Part shown: positions 1 to 7,793 of the stretch, piece after piece
Layout of the letters: every line of letters begins with the position of its first letter
Numbering within the stretch: the stretch's first letter is position 1
Assembly: GCF_900128995.1 (NCBI RefSeq)
Contig: NZ_FQUE01000001.1
Location: 62,001-126,000, forward strand
DNA from: Loktanella atrilutea
GTDB taxonomy: Bacteria; Pseudomonadota; Alphaproteobacteria; Rhodobacterales; Rhodobacteraceae
DNA: 64,000 bases
Direction: 5' to 3'
Made by a program: the position numbers and the translations under genes
The notes under the pieces: generated by a model
The model's database searches: none
What the model was told of the DNA's origin: nothing
What the model saw: the letters and a program-made list of their open reading frames with translations, nothing else

Positions 1-515
1 TCACCGCCACGGCGGGCGCGATCCTCGCCTGGTGCGCGATCGAGGGGATGACCCGTGGCAAGGCCTCCATGCTGGGTGCCGCGTCGGGCATGGTCGCGGG
101 CCTCGTCGCCGTGACGCCGGCCTGCGGCACCATCGGCCCGGTGGGCGCGATCGTGCTGGGTGCCATCGCCTCGGCCTGCTGCTACTTCTTCGTGGCAGTG
201 GTCAAGAACAAGGCCGGCTACGACGACAGCCTCGACGTCTTCGGCGTGCACGGCATCGGCGGCATCATCGGCGCCATCGGCACCGGCATCTTCACTGCGC
301 CGGGCCTGGGTGGCACGGGCGGCGAGGATTATTCGCTGACCGGCCAGACCTTCATCCAGATCGAGGCGGTCGTCATCACCATCGTCTGGTGCGGCATCGC
401 CTCCCTCATCCTCTACAAGCTGGTCGACCTGATCGTCGGCCTGCGGGTGACGGAAGAGGAAGAGCGGATCGGTCTCGACCTGTCCTCCCACGGCGAGACG
501 GCCTACCACAGCTGA
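1..515 (+). CDS. amtB: Ammonium transporter AmtB, C-terminal part (5' end outside window)
   Basis: This is the last 170 residues of an Amt/MEP/Rh-family ammonium channel; the frame is open from base 3 and the start lies upstream of the window. The visible part has the final transmembrane helices and the conserved segment DDSLDVFGVHGIGG, whose histidine is one of the twin pore histidines of AmtB, then GTGIF and a cytosolic tail rich in acidic residues ending at a TGA at 513-515. It moves ammonium (as NH3/NH4+) across the inner membrane. A glnK gene usually precedes amtB but would be outside the window. The next gene on this strand starts 89 bases later and has an unrelated role. Confidence 0.95.
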   Translation, partial: TATAGAILAWCAIEGMTRGKASMLGAASGMVAGLVAVTPACGTIGPVGAIVLGAIASACCYFFVAVVKNKAGYDDSLDVFGVHGIGGIIGAIGTGIFTAPGLGGTGGEDYSLTGQTFIQIEAVVITIVWCGIASLILYKLVDLIVGLRVTEEEERIGLDLSSHGETAYHS

Positions 516-539
516 TCGCCGGTCACAGGTCAACGGCGC

Positions 540-566
540 GGGCGGTGCACCACTGGTGCATCGCCC
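540..566 (+). terminator. Perfectly stacked hairpin downstream of amtB
   Basis: A 13-bp stem (540-552 with 554-566, one G-T wobble) begins 24 bases after the amtB stop. It is followed by a pyrimidine-rich stretch but not a true T-run, so it could be a weak terminator or an mRNA 3'-end stabiliser. Its core, TGCACC-ACT-GGTGCA, has the half-sites of an NtrC site but with a 3-base gap where NtrC normally needs 5. Confidence 0.55.
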
Positions 567-604
567 GTTCCCGTTCTAGGCTGCCGCAAACGACCTTGGA
601 GACG

Positions 605-1609
605 ATGATGATCCAGACCCCGTACCTTTTGTTTCTGGGCGATGCGCCCGATATGCTGGCCTGTAAGGTGGCCATCGGCATCCGCGACTGGCGTCCCCGC
701 CATGCGGTGGGCCAGATGCGCTTGCCAGAGTGTCGTGCCGACCTTGGCCTGACTGAAATGACGCTGGAAGAGGGGCTGGCCGCGGGTGCCCGGACACTGG
801 TGATCGGCGTGGCGAACCGCGGCGGGCTGATCTCTCCCGCGTGGAAGGAACAGCTGCTGAAGGCGCTGGAGGCGGGTTACGACCTTGCGTCCGGCCTGCA
901 CAACCTGCTGCGGGACGAGCCCGAACTGGCGGATGCGGCGGCCCGACATGGCCGCACCCTGCACGACGTGCGGGTGCCGTCGGTGAAGTATCCCATCGCC
1001 AGCGGCATCCCCCGCAGCGGCAAGCGGGTGCTGACGGTGGGCACCGATTGTTCCGTCGGCAAGATGTATACCGCGCTGGCGATGGATACCGAGATGAAGG
1101 CGCGCGGGTTGAAGTCGAGCTTTCGCGCCACGGGTCAGACCGGCATCCTGATCACCGGCGAGGGCGTGCCGCTGGACGCAGTGGTGGCCGACTTCATGGC
1201 CGGTGCGGTCGAATGGCTGACGCCCGACAACGACGCCGACCACTGGGACCACATCGAGGGGCAGGGCAGCCTGTTCCACGTCAGCTACTCCGGCGTGACG
1301 ATGGCGCTGGTGCATGGCGGGCAGCCGGATGCGCTGATCCTCGCGCACGAGCCGACCCGGACCCATATGCGCGGCCTGCCGGACTACGCCCTGCCGACGC
1401 TGGAGGCGCTGCGAGACACCGCCCTGCCGCTCGCCCGCGTCGCCAATCCCGACTGCCGGGTCGTCGGCGTTTCGGTGAACACGCAGCACCTCGCGGAGGA
1501 TGCCTTCGAGGCCTATCTGGCCGAGGTCGAGGACCGCATGGGCCTGCCGACCGTCGATCCCTACCGCCAGGGGGCGGGGCGTCTGGTGGATGCGCTGGTG
1601 GCGCATTGA
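605..1609 (+). CDS. dgcN: DUF1611-family protein, probable D-glutamate N-acetyltransferase DgcN
   Basis: A 334-residue DUF1611 protein. Its central P-loop-like motif GTDCSVGKMYTA (about residue 140) and the following RATGQTGILITGEGVPLDAVV are hallmarks of the family. In the DgcN-DgcA route described in marine bacteria, DgcN acetylates D-glutamate to N-acetyl-D-glutamate and DgcA racemises it. The start at 605 (a second ATG follows at 608) has GGAG a few bases upstream; the frame extends further 5' but that part is the antisense-like readthrough of amtB. The gene lies 63 bases before a dipeptide-epimerase-type gene and then a D-amino-acid aminotransferase, a context that supports the D-glutamate assignment over a generic DUF1611 call. 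Confidence 0.8.
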   Translation: MMIQTPYLLFLGDAPDMLACKVAIGIRDWRPRHAVGQMRLPECRADLGLTEMTLEEGLAAGARTLVIGVANRGGLISPAWKEQLLKALEAGYDLASGLHNLLRDEPELADAAARHGRTLHDVRVPSVKYPIASGIPRSGKRVLTVGTDCSVGKMYTALAMDTEMKARGLKSSFRATGQTGILITGEGVPLDAVVADFMAGAVEWLTPDNDADHWDHIEGQGSLFHVSYSGVTMALVHGGQPDALILAHEPTRTHMRGLPDYALPTLEALRDTALPLARVANPDCRVVGVSVNTQHLAEDAFEAYLAEVEDRMGLPTVDPYRQGAGRLVDALVAH

Positions 1610-1611
1610 TA

Positions 1612-1663
1612 CGGTTTTGCACGCAAAACCGTGCCTCCGGCGGGAGTATTTGGAAAAAAGCGA
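1612..1663 (+). repeat. Intergenic hairpin element, GGGAGTATTT type
   Basis: A 9-bp stem (CGGTTTTGC at 1612-1620, GCAAAACCG at 1623-1631) is followed by TGCCTCCGGCGGGAGTATTT and an A/G-rich tail. The layout (hairpin, G-rich spacer, GAGTATTT, purine tail) matches the elements at about 5175-5223 and 28906-28954. It sits between dgcN and dgcA, so it may tune expression inside the operon. Confidence 0.55.
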
Positions 1664-1672
1664 GGACTGGCG

Positions 1673-2638
1673 ATGCGCATTGATGTGACCCGGGACGTGT
1701 TCCGGCTGGCGCAGGTGTTCACCATCTCGCGCGGGTCGCGGACGGAAGCCAAGGTGCTTACCGTGACGGTGACCCAGGATGGCGTGACCGGGCGTGGCGA
1801 ATGTGTGCCCTATGCGCGGTATGACGAGACGCTGGACAGCGTCGCGGCGCAGGTTACCGGCCTGCCCGGAGAAATGATGCGCGACGCGCTGCAAGGTCTG
1901 CTGCCCGCCGGAGCGGCGCGCAATGCGGTGGATTGCGCGCTGTGGGATCTGGCGGCGAAGCGGGCGGGGCGGCGGGTCTGGGATCTGCTGGACCTGCCCG
2001 CGCCACAGCCGCAGATCACCGCCTATACCCTGTCGCTCGACACGCCCGAGGTGATGGAGCGCCAAGCTGCAAAGAACGCGGGTCGTCCGCTGTTGAAGAT
2101 CAAGCTCGGCACGCCGGACGACATGGCGCGGCTGGAGGCGGTGCGGCGCGGCGCGCCGGAGGCCGCGATCATCGTGGATGCCAACGAGGGCTGGACGGCG
2201 GAGGTCTATGCCGACCTAGCGCCCCACCTGATCCGGCTGGGGGTGAAGATGGTCGAACAGCCCCTGCCTGCGGGGGCCGACGACATGCTGGCCGAGATCG
2301 CGCGGCCCCTGCCGGTCTGCGCCGACGAATCCTGCCACGACCGGGCATCGCTGCCGGGCTTGCACGGCAAGTACGACATGGTGAACATCAAGCTGGACAA
2401 GACCGGCGGATTGACCGAGGCGCTGGCCCTGAAGACGCAGGCGCAGGCAGAGGGATATGGCATCATGGTCGGCTGCATGGTGGGATCGTCGCTCGCCATG
2501 GCGCCGGCGACCCTGCTGGCGCAGGGTGTGGCCTTTACCGATCTTGACGGGCCGCTGCTTCTGGCGGAAGACCGTGATCAGCCTTTGCATTATGACACCG
2601 CTGGCGTGCATCCGCCCAGCGCCGCACTCTGGGGATAA
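1673..2638 (+). CDS. dgcA: Dipeptide-epimerase-like enolase-superfamily enzyme, probable N-acetyl-D-glutamate racemase DgcA
   Basis: A 321-residue mandelate-racemase/muconate-lactonising-type enolase-superfamily enzyme. It shows the KxK motif in LLKIKLG, the metal ligands in IVDANEGW, VEQPL and ADESC, and the second catalytic lysine in NIKLDKTGG, the pattern of dipeptide epimerases and of DgcA. In the DgcN-DgcA pathway it converts N-acetyl-D-glutamate to the L form. The ATG at 1673 gives the usual N terminus (MRIDVTRDVFRLAQVF) and has GAGGA upstream. L-Ala-D/L-Glu epimerase of peptidoglycan recycling is the main alternative; both roles concern wall-derived D-glutamate. The aminotransferase gene begins 4 bases after its stop. 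Confidence 0.8.
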   Translation: MRIDVTRDVFRLAQVFTISRGSRTEAKVLTVTVTQDGVTGRGECVPYARYDETLDSVAAQVTGLPGEMMRDALQGLLPAGAARNAVDCALWDLAAKRAGRRVWDLLDLPAPQPQITAYTLSLDTPEVMERQAAKNAGRPLLKIKLGTPDDMARLEAVRRGAPEAAIIVDANEGWTAEVYADLAPHLIRLGVKMVEQPLPAGADDMLAEIARPLPVCADESCHDRASLPGLHGKYDMVNIKLDKTGGLTEALALKTQAQAEGYGIMVGCMVGSSLAMAPATLLAQGVAFTDLDGPLLLAEDRDQPLHYDTAGVHPPSAALWG

Positions 2639-2642
2639 GACC

Positions 2643-3500
2643 ATGCGCACCGTTTATCTGAATGGCGAGTATATGCCGGAGGACGAGGCCAAGGTCTCTG
2701 TCTTCGATCGCGGGTTCCTGATGGCGGACGGCGTCTACGAGGTGACCTCGGTGCTGGACGGCAAGCTGATCGATTTCGACGGCCACGCGGTGCGGCTGCA
2801 GCGCAGCCTCGACGAGCTCGAGATGCGGCACCCGTCCAGCAAGGAGGACCTGCTGGAGGTTCACCGCGAACTGGTGCGGCTGAACGAGATCACCGACGGG
2901 ATGATTTATCTGCAGATCACCCGCGGCAATCCGGGCGATCGCGATTTCGCCTATCCGCCGCAGGACACGGCGCCGACTGTCGTGCTGTTCACGCAAGCCA
3001 AGCCCGGCATGGCAGATAGCCCGCTGACGAAGACAGGGATGAAGGTGATTTCGATCCCCGACCAGCGCTGGGGGCGGCGCGACATCAAGACGGTGCAACT
3101 GCTGTATCCGTCGATGGGCAAGATGATGGCCAAGGCGGCGGGTGCCGATGATGCCTGGATGGTTGAGGACGACCACATCACCGAGGGCACCTCGAACAAT
3201 GCCTATATCGTCAAGGGCAACACCATCGTCACCCGGCAGCTGGGCCACGACATCCTGCACGGCATCACCCGCGCCGCCGTCCTGCGCTTTGCCCGCGAGG
3301 CGCAGATGAGCGTCGAGGAGCGACCCTTTACCGTGGCCGAGGCGCAGGCGGCGGACGAAGCCTTCATCACCTCGGCCAGCATGTTCGTGATGCCGGTGGT
3401 CGAAATGGACGGCGCGGCCATCGGCAGCGGTGCGCCCGGCCCGGTGGCCGCCCGCCTGCGCGAGATCTATCTGGACGAGAGCCGCAAGACCGCGATCTGA
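2643..3500 (+). CDS. dat: D-amino-acid aminotransferase (class IV)
   Basis: A 285-residue fold-type IV PLP aminotransferase. The N terminus YLNGEYMPEDEAKVSVFDRG is typical of the Dat/IlvE family. The PLP lysine is K149 in RRDIKTVQLL, and ITEGTSNNAYIV carries the conserved glutamate and phosphate-binding residues. It would transfer the amino group between D-amino acids and 2-oxo acids, interconverting D-Glu and D-Ala pools. It lies 4 bases downstream of dgcA, so is almost certainly cotranscribed with dgcNA; the three together form a D-amino-acid catabolic operon. Branched-chain aminotransferase is less likely given the length and neighbours. The next gene is convergent, 27 bases away. Confidence 0.85.
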   Translation: MRTVYLNGEYMPEDEAKVSVFDRGFLMADGVYEVTSVLDGKLIDFDGHAVRLQRSLDELEMRHPSSKEDLLEVHRELVRLNEITDGMIYLQITRGNPGDRDFAYPPQDTAPTVVLFTQAKPGMADSPLTKTGMKVISIPDQRWGRRDIKTVQLLYPSMGKMMAKAAGADDAWMVEDDHITEGTSNNAYIVKGNTIVTRQLGHDILHGITRAAVLRFAREAQMSVEERPFTVAEAQAADEAFITSASMFVMPVVEMDGAAIGSGAPGPVAARLREIYLDESRKTAI

Positions 3501-3527
3501 GGCGCGGGGGAACGATCCCGGACGGAC

Positions 3528-3863
3528 CTAGTCCTTGAGCGGGTCGTGCCCCCAGTTCATCAGGCTGTAGCGCCAGTCGGAGTGCTTTACGTCGTCGTCG
3601 GGGCCGCCCTGCGCCAGATGCCGCTTGATGTAGCCCGTGACCTTGGCCATGTGATCCCACTGACCGTCGGTCAGATCGTCCTTCTTCGTGCGCTTGATCT
3701 CGACGATGCGGCGACCCGACTTGTGGCCGGTGCTCTCGCCGCTGTCGCTGTCGCCGACGGATTTGCTCTCGTCGGTCTCAAGCCAGTCGTCCAGTTCCTC
3801 GGGCGCCATGTTGACGAGGTCGCCCCACTCTTCCCAAATATCGTCGTGTGATTTCGATGACAT
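3528..3863 (-). CDS. DUF3140-like small protein
   Basis: A 111-residue acidic, soluble protein. The start at 3863 is set by AGGAGG seven bases upstream. The sequence has VNMAPEELDDWLETDES near the N terminus, SGRRIVEIKRTKKDDLTD in the middle and an invariant-looking tail WRYSLMNWGHDPLKD, which I recognise as DUF3140. No catalytic motif or membrane segment is visible and its function is unknown. It begins 25 bases after the stop of the FrhB-like gene on the same strand, so the two are probably cotranscribed. A region of alternating D, S, G and E between residues 45 and 60 is probably a flexible linker. Confidence 0.75.
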   Translation of the reverse strand: MSSKSHDDIWEEWGDLVNMAPEELDDWLETDESKSVGDSDSGESTGHKSGRRIVEIKRTKKDDLTDGQWDHMAKVTGYIKRHLAQGGPDDDVKHSDWRYSLMNWGHDPLKD

Positions 3864-3888
3864 CGCGTCCTCCTGATCGGTGTCGGAG

Positions 3889-5112
3889 CTAAGGCGCACC
3901 GCCGCCGGTTTGTTCCCCGGCCGCCGACGTCAGGCCGTAGGGGGCCGCGATCCGCCAGACGTGGCCGGGGACCATGTTCTTCATCTTCGCCGGTTCCTCG
4001 CGTCGCAGGTGCAGGATCGTCTCGGCGGCCTTCATCTCGACCCGTGCCCGCGCGAATTCGAGGCCCTTGGGCCCCAGCTTCGGCATCAGCCAGCCCATGA
4101 TGGGTCGCAGCCACCCCGGCATGCGCCGCAGCGGCAGGCCACCGGCGGCACGTGCCGTATTGGCGATGAAACCCTTGACGGGGCCCGCCCGCTTGCCCTT
4201 CGACCCCGGCGCCTCCAGCACCACCGCATTGCCGAGGGACGTCAGCATCTCGGCCCCGCGGGCGTTGCGCACGATCAGCCACTGGTCGCCCTCTCCGGCC
4301 ATGTAGCCCACAGTGATGTCCGCCAGACGGTTGGTGTAGTCGACGCAGGTCCGGCAGGTCAGCGGAAAAAAATCTCCCGGCAGGTCCGACAGCGGCAGCT
4401 GCAGGAAGGGGATCAGACGCCGCGTGCCGTCCGCAAAGCGCAGTTCGACGTGATAGTCGGCGCGGAATTCCAGATAGGTGACCGTCTGGGGCCGGTCGGT
4501 CAGCCGGGCGAGAAAGCTGTGAAAGTTGGCGGTCGTCGTATTGTCGGAGCAGGGCGTGCCGATGACGTAAAGGCGGTCGAACCCCAATTCCGACTCCAGC
4601 GCGCGAAGGGCGTAGATCTGGCAGGGAATGCCGATCACCGCGATCCGCCGGTGCCCCGCCGCCCGCGCCGGTTCAAGCAGCGCCAGCAGCGGCGCATAGC
4701 CCATCCGCATGCCCCGTGCCTGCGCCATCTGCGCGGGCGAGGTCAGGATCGCCGGCCGCGGCGCCCAGCGGTCCTGCGCATCGGGCACCATCGCCAGCAC
4801 CGCATCCACGACGCCCCGGCGCAGCAGGTCGGCTGCAAGGCCCGTCGTGATCCCTGTCCACTGGGCGCCATCGGCGGGCTGCGCCATCCGGGCACGGTAC
4901 ATTGCCTGATGCACGCCGAAGAAGCCCTCGTCGCCTGTCACCTGCGCCGCACGACCGTGGACCCGCACCTCGCTGCCCGGATAGTCCGGCCTGATGAACT
5001 GGCAGGCGCGTCCGCAGGCCGCCGGATCCGACATCCGGCTGACGCCGCAGTCGGTGCAGAGGCCCCGCGGCGCGGGATCGGCGAAGCGGGGCAGGGAGGG
5101 GGCATCTGTCAT
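3889..5112 (-). CDS. Coenzyme F420 hydrogenase/dehydrogenase beta-subunit family (FrhB/BciB-like) Fe-S flavoprotein
   Basis: A 407-residue protein with the FrhB family layout. The N-terminal cluster is C19-x2-C22-x10-C33-x3-C37 (LCTDCG, AACGRACQF). A central part has GIPCQIYALRALE and IGTPCSDNTTTANFHSFL, and a second C-x2-C lies in FFPLTCRTCVDYTN, followed by ADITVGYMAG. Such proteins bind Fe-S clusters and FAD. The best-studied bacterial relative is BciB, the ferredoxin-dependent divinyl chlorophyllide 8-vinyl reductase, but no photosynthesis gene lies in the window and F420 use is not expected here. The substrate therefore stays open. It is followed by a DUF3140-like gene 25 bases downstream; the start has AAGG upstream. 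Confidence 0.75.
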   Translation of the reverse strand: MTDAPSLPRFADPAPRGLCTDCGVSRMSDPAACGRACQFIRPDYPGSEVRVHGRAAQVTGDEGFFGVHQAMYRARMAQPADGAQWTGITTGLAADLLRRGVVDAVLAMVPDAQDRWAPRPAILTSPAQMAQARGMRMGYAPLLALLEPARAAGHRRIAVIGIPCQIYALRALESELGFDRLYVIGTPCSDNTTTANFHSFLARLTDRPQTVTYLEFRADYHVELRFADGTRRLIPFLQLPLSDLPGDFFPLTCRTCVDYTNRLADITVGYMAGEGDQWLIVRNARGAEMLTSLGNAVVLEAPGSKGKRAGPVKGFIANTARAAGGLPLRRMPGWLRPIMGWLMPKLGPKGLEFARARVEMKAAETILHLRREEPAKMKNMVPGHVWRIAAPYGLTSAAGEQTGGGAP

Positions 5113-5174
5113 GCCGCCACCTTATCCGCCGCCGCCCCCCTGTCCAGTTCGGTTGACACCCTAGGGCACGGCGG

Positions 5175-5223
5175 CCCCCTTCTTCTCGTCGGAAATACCT
5201 CGGGGTCCGGGGCAGAGCCCCGG
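5175..5223 (-). repeat. Intergenic hairpin element, GAGGTATTT type
   Basis: Read on the minus strand it has a perfect 7-bp GC hairpin (5207-5223, loop of three), then GACCCCGAGGTATTT, six bases, and AGAAGAAGGGGG. The copy at 28906-28954 has CCGAGGTATTT, six bases and the same AGAAGAAGGGGG. It lies in the divergent gap between the FrhB-like gene and the MFS gene. Confidence 0.65.
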
Positions 5224-5289
5224 CGACCGCGCCACCCCTTGCACCCTCCGCATCCGCGTGCCACCACGTCGCAAGGGGAGCGTTTACAG

Positions 5290-6456
5290 ATGACCAAAGG
5301 CCTGATCGTCCTTACACTTTCCTACGCACTGTCGCAATTCTATCGCGCCTTCCTGCCGGTGCTATCGCCGGTGCTGAAGGCCGACCTCAATGCCACGCCG
5401 GAGGATCTGGCCACCGCGTCCAGCGTCTGGTTCCTCGTGTTCGCCGCCATGCAGATCCCGGTGGGGGCCGCTCTCGACCGTGTCGGGCCTCGTTGGACTT
5501 CTGCCGTTCTCTTCGCCCTTGGCGGTGGCGGCGGCGCGCTGGTCTTCGCGCTGGCACAGTCGCCGGCGCAGATCATCTGGGCCATGGCGCTGCTGGGCGT
5601 CGGATGTTCGCCGGTGCTGATGGCCAGCTACTACATCTTCGCGCGCCAGTACCCGCCGGCAATCTTCGCCACATTGGCGACGGCGATGATCGGCCTTGGC
5701 AGCCTCGGCAACATTGCCGGCGCCTCGCCGCTGGCGTGGAGCGTCGCGGCCTTTGGCTGGCGGCCCAGCGTCATGGCGCTGGCCGCCCTGTCGCTGGCCG
5801 TGGCGCTGGCCATCGGGGTGCTGGTGCGTGATCCCGAACGGCTCGCCGTCACCACGCGCGGGTCCGTGCTGGACCTGCTGCGGATCCCGGCGCTCTGGCC
5901 GATCTTTGCGATGATGTTCGTGAACTACGCGCCCGCCGCCGGGGTGCGCGGTCTTTGGGCCGGGCCTTTCGCAGCAGAGATCTACGGCGCCGACACCCTG
6001 ACCATCGGCCGCGTCACGCTGGTCATGGGGCTGGCGATGATCGTCGGGAATTTTGCCTACGGGCCGATGGACCGTCTGTTCGGCACACGCAAATGGGTGG
6101 TCGTGGCGGGCAACGCCGTGGCGCTTGGCGCCTTGGTGCTGCTGGCCCTGGCGCCGGAGGCGGGGCTGGTGCGCAGCACCGCGCTGCTGGCGGTGCTGGG
6201 TGCGGGGGCCGCGGCCTATGGCCTCATCATCGCCCATGCACGCGCGTTCTTTCCGCCGCACCTGACCGGGCGGGGGGTCACGTTGATGAACCTCTTCGGG
6301 GTGGGCGGAGTGGGCGTCATGCAATACGCCACCGGTCCGATCTACCGCGCCGGTGCCACGCCGTCGCAGGCCTTCACGCTGCTCTTTGCCGCCTTCGCCG
6401 CCTTGCTGGCCGCAGGGCTGCTGATCTATCTGCGCGCGCAGGACCGGACGGACTGA
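5290..6456 (+). CDS. MFS transporter, 12 TM
   Basis: A 388-residue major facilitator with about twelve hydrophobic helices. After the N-terminal helix it has the loop-2 signature region AALDRVGPRW and, further on, MDRLFGTRKW in the second half. The start at 5290 follows AAGGGGAG by ten bases and gives a first helix beginning at residue 3; the open frame runs further upstream but that part is the antisense of the FrhB-like gene. The substrate cannot be told from sequence. The next gene, asd, begins 61 bases later on the same strand, and the nearest upstream gene is divergent. Confidence 0.85.
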   Translation: MTKGLIVLTLSYALSQFYRAFLPVLSPVLKADLNATPEDLATASSVWFLVFAAMQIPVGAALDRVGPRWTSAVLFALGGGGGALVFALAQSPAQIIWAMALLGVGCSPVLMASYYIFARQYPPAIFATLATAMIGLGSLGNIAGASPLAWSVAAFGWRPSVMALAALSLAVALAIGVLVRDPERLAVTTRGSVLDLLRIPALWPIFAMMFVNYAPAAGVRGLWAGPFAAEIYGADTLTIGRVTLVMGLAMIVGNFAYGPMDRLFGTRKWVVVAGNAVALGALVLLALAPEAGLVRSTALLAVLGAGAAAYGLIIAHARAFFPPHLTGRGVTLMNLFGVGGVGVMQYATGPIYRAGATPSQAFTLLFAAFAALLAAGLLIYLRAQDRTD

Positions 6457-6517
6457 CCCCTTTCCCTTTGACGGCCAAGGGCGTAAGACCCCCCGGTCTG
6501 AACAAGGAGCCTGACAG

Positions 6518-7540
6518 ATGGGTTACAGAATCGTCGTCGTCGGCGCCACGGGCAACGTGGGCCACGAAATGCTGAACATCCTGGCGGAACGCGAGTTTCC
6601 CGTGGATGAGATTGCCGCACTCGCCAGCCGCAAGTCGCTGGGGACCGAAGTCAGCTTTGGCGACCGTACCCTGAAGACCACCGATCTGGACACCTTCGAC
6701 TTCACCGGCTGGGACATGGCGCTGTTTGCCGTGGGATCCGAGGCGACCCAGAAATACGCGCCGAAGGCCGCCGCCGCCGGCTGCGTGGTGATCGACAACT
6801 CCTCGCTCTACCGATACGACGCCGACGTGCCGCTGATCGTGCCCGAGGTGAACCCCCAGGCCGTCCACGGCTATGCAAAGAAGAACATCATTGCAAACCC
6901 CAACTGCTCTACCGCGCAGATGGTGGTGGCGCTGAAGCCGCTCCACGACCGCGCCACGATCAAGCGCGTCGTCGTCTCGACCTACCAATCGGTGTCGGGC
7001 GCGGGCAAGGAAGGCATGGACGAGCTTTGGGACCAGACGAAATCCATCTACAACCCGACGGATTCCAAGCCGCCCACGAAGTTCACCAAGCAGATCGCTT
7101 TCAATGTGATCCCGCATATCGACGTGTTCCTCGACTCCGGTGAGACGAAGGAGGAATGGAAGATGGTCGCGGAGACCAAGAAGATCCTCGACCCCAAGGT
7201 CAAGGTCACGGCCACCTGCGTGCGGGTGCCGGTCTTCGTCGGCCATTCCGAGTCCATCAACATCGAGTTCGAGAACCCCCTCGACGCCGACGAGGCGCGC
7301 GACATCCTGCGCGAATCCCCAGGCATCATGGTGATCGACAAGCGCGAGGACGGCGGCTACGTAACCCCGATCGAATGTGTCGGCGACTACGCCACCTTCA
7401 TCAGCCGCATCCGCGACGACAGCACGATCGAGAACGGCATCAACCTGTGGTGCGTGTCCGATAACCTGCGCAAGGGTGCGGCCCTGAACGCCGTGCAGAT
7501 CGCCGAGCTGCTAGGCCGTGAGTGCTTGAAGAAGGGCTGA
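6518..7540 (+). CDS. asd: Aspartate-semialdehyde dehydrogenase
   Basis: A 340-residue enzyme that reduces aspartyl phosphate to aspartate semialdehyde with NADPH, the branch point to lysine/diaminopimelate, threonine and methionine. The Rossmann motif VVVGATGNVG is at residues 6-15, the active-site cysteine is C130 in NPNCSTAQ, and the catalytic histidine lies in RVPVFVGHSESINIEFE. The start has AAGGAG nine bases upstream. The length and the absence of insertions match the bacterial short-type enzyme. The gene is followed by a strong intrinsic terminator. Confidence 0.97.
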   Translation: MGYRIVVVGATGNVGHEMLNILAEREFPVDEIAALASRKSLGTEVSFGDRTLKTTDLDTFDFTGWDMALFAVGSEATQKYAPKAAAAGCVVIDNSSLYRYDADVPLIVPEVNPQAVHGYAKKNIIANPNCSTAQMVVALKPLHDRATIKRVVVSTYQSVSGAGKEGMDELWDQTKSIYNPTDSKPPTKFTKQIAFNVIPHIDVFLDSGETKEEWKMVAETKKILDPKVKVTATCVRVPVFVGHSESINIEFENPLDADEARDILRESPGIMVIDKREDGGYVTPIECVGDYATFISRIRDDSTIENGINLWCVSDNLRKGAALNAVQIAELLGRECLKKG

Positions 7541-7561
7541 CAAGCCATTGCAGTATTAGCG

Positions 7562-7591
7562 AAAAAGGCGGACCAATGGTCCGCCTTTTTT
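7562..7591 (+). terminator. Rho-independent terminator of asd
   Basis: A perfect 11-bp inverted repeat (7565-7575 and 7577-7587) is followed by a run of Ts to 7591, and preceded by As, so it could also work on the other strand. It begins 24 bases after the asd stop. Nothing else was seen in the remaining gap up to 7793 apart from the ribosome binding site of the next gene. Confidence 0.95.
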
Positions 7592-7793
7592 CTTTCGGGC
7601 GAGCGAGGCCAGTGAAAGCCGCGTCACCGATGCCGGACGTACGAGGCACGGAGGGCGGTTCGCCCCCGATCCATGGCGCATCGCCGCAGATAAATCCGCC
7701 GGATCGGCCGCAGGCGCTTGCAATGGGGGGCGGCATTGGCTGAAACTGGCGCCGATGGCCCTCGGGGTCTTCTACTTTTCTGGGAGGAATACC

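Noticed and set aside
3889-5112. Assignment as bciB (divinyl chlorophyllide reductase)
   Set aside because: Family match is good, but there are no other bacteriochlorophyll genes in the window, so the specific function is not supported.
3880-5289. Long plus-strand frame continuous with the MFS permease
   Set aside because: The MFS permease has its own start and ribosome binding site at 5290. The upstream part is the antisense of the FrhB-like gene, rich in R, H, Q and P, with no recognisable domain.
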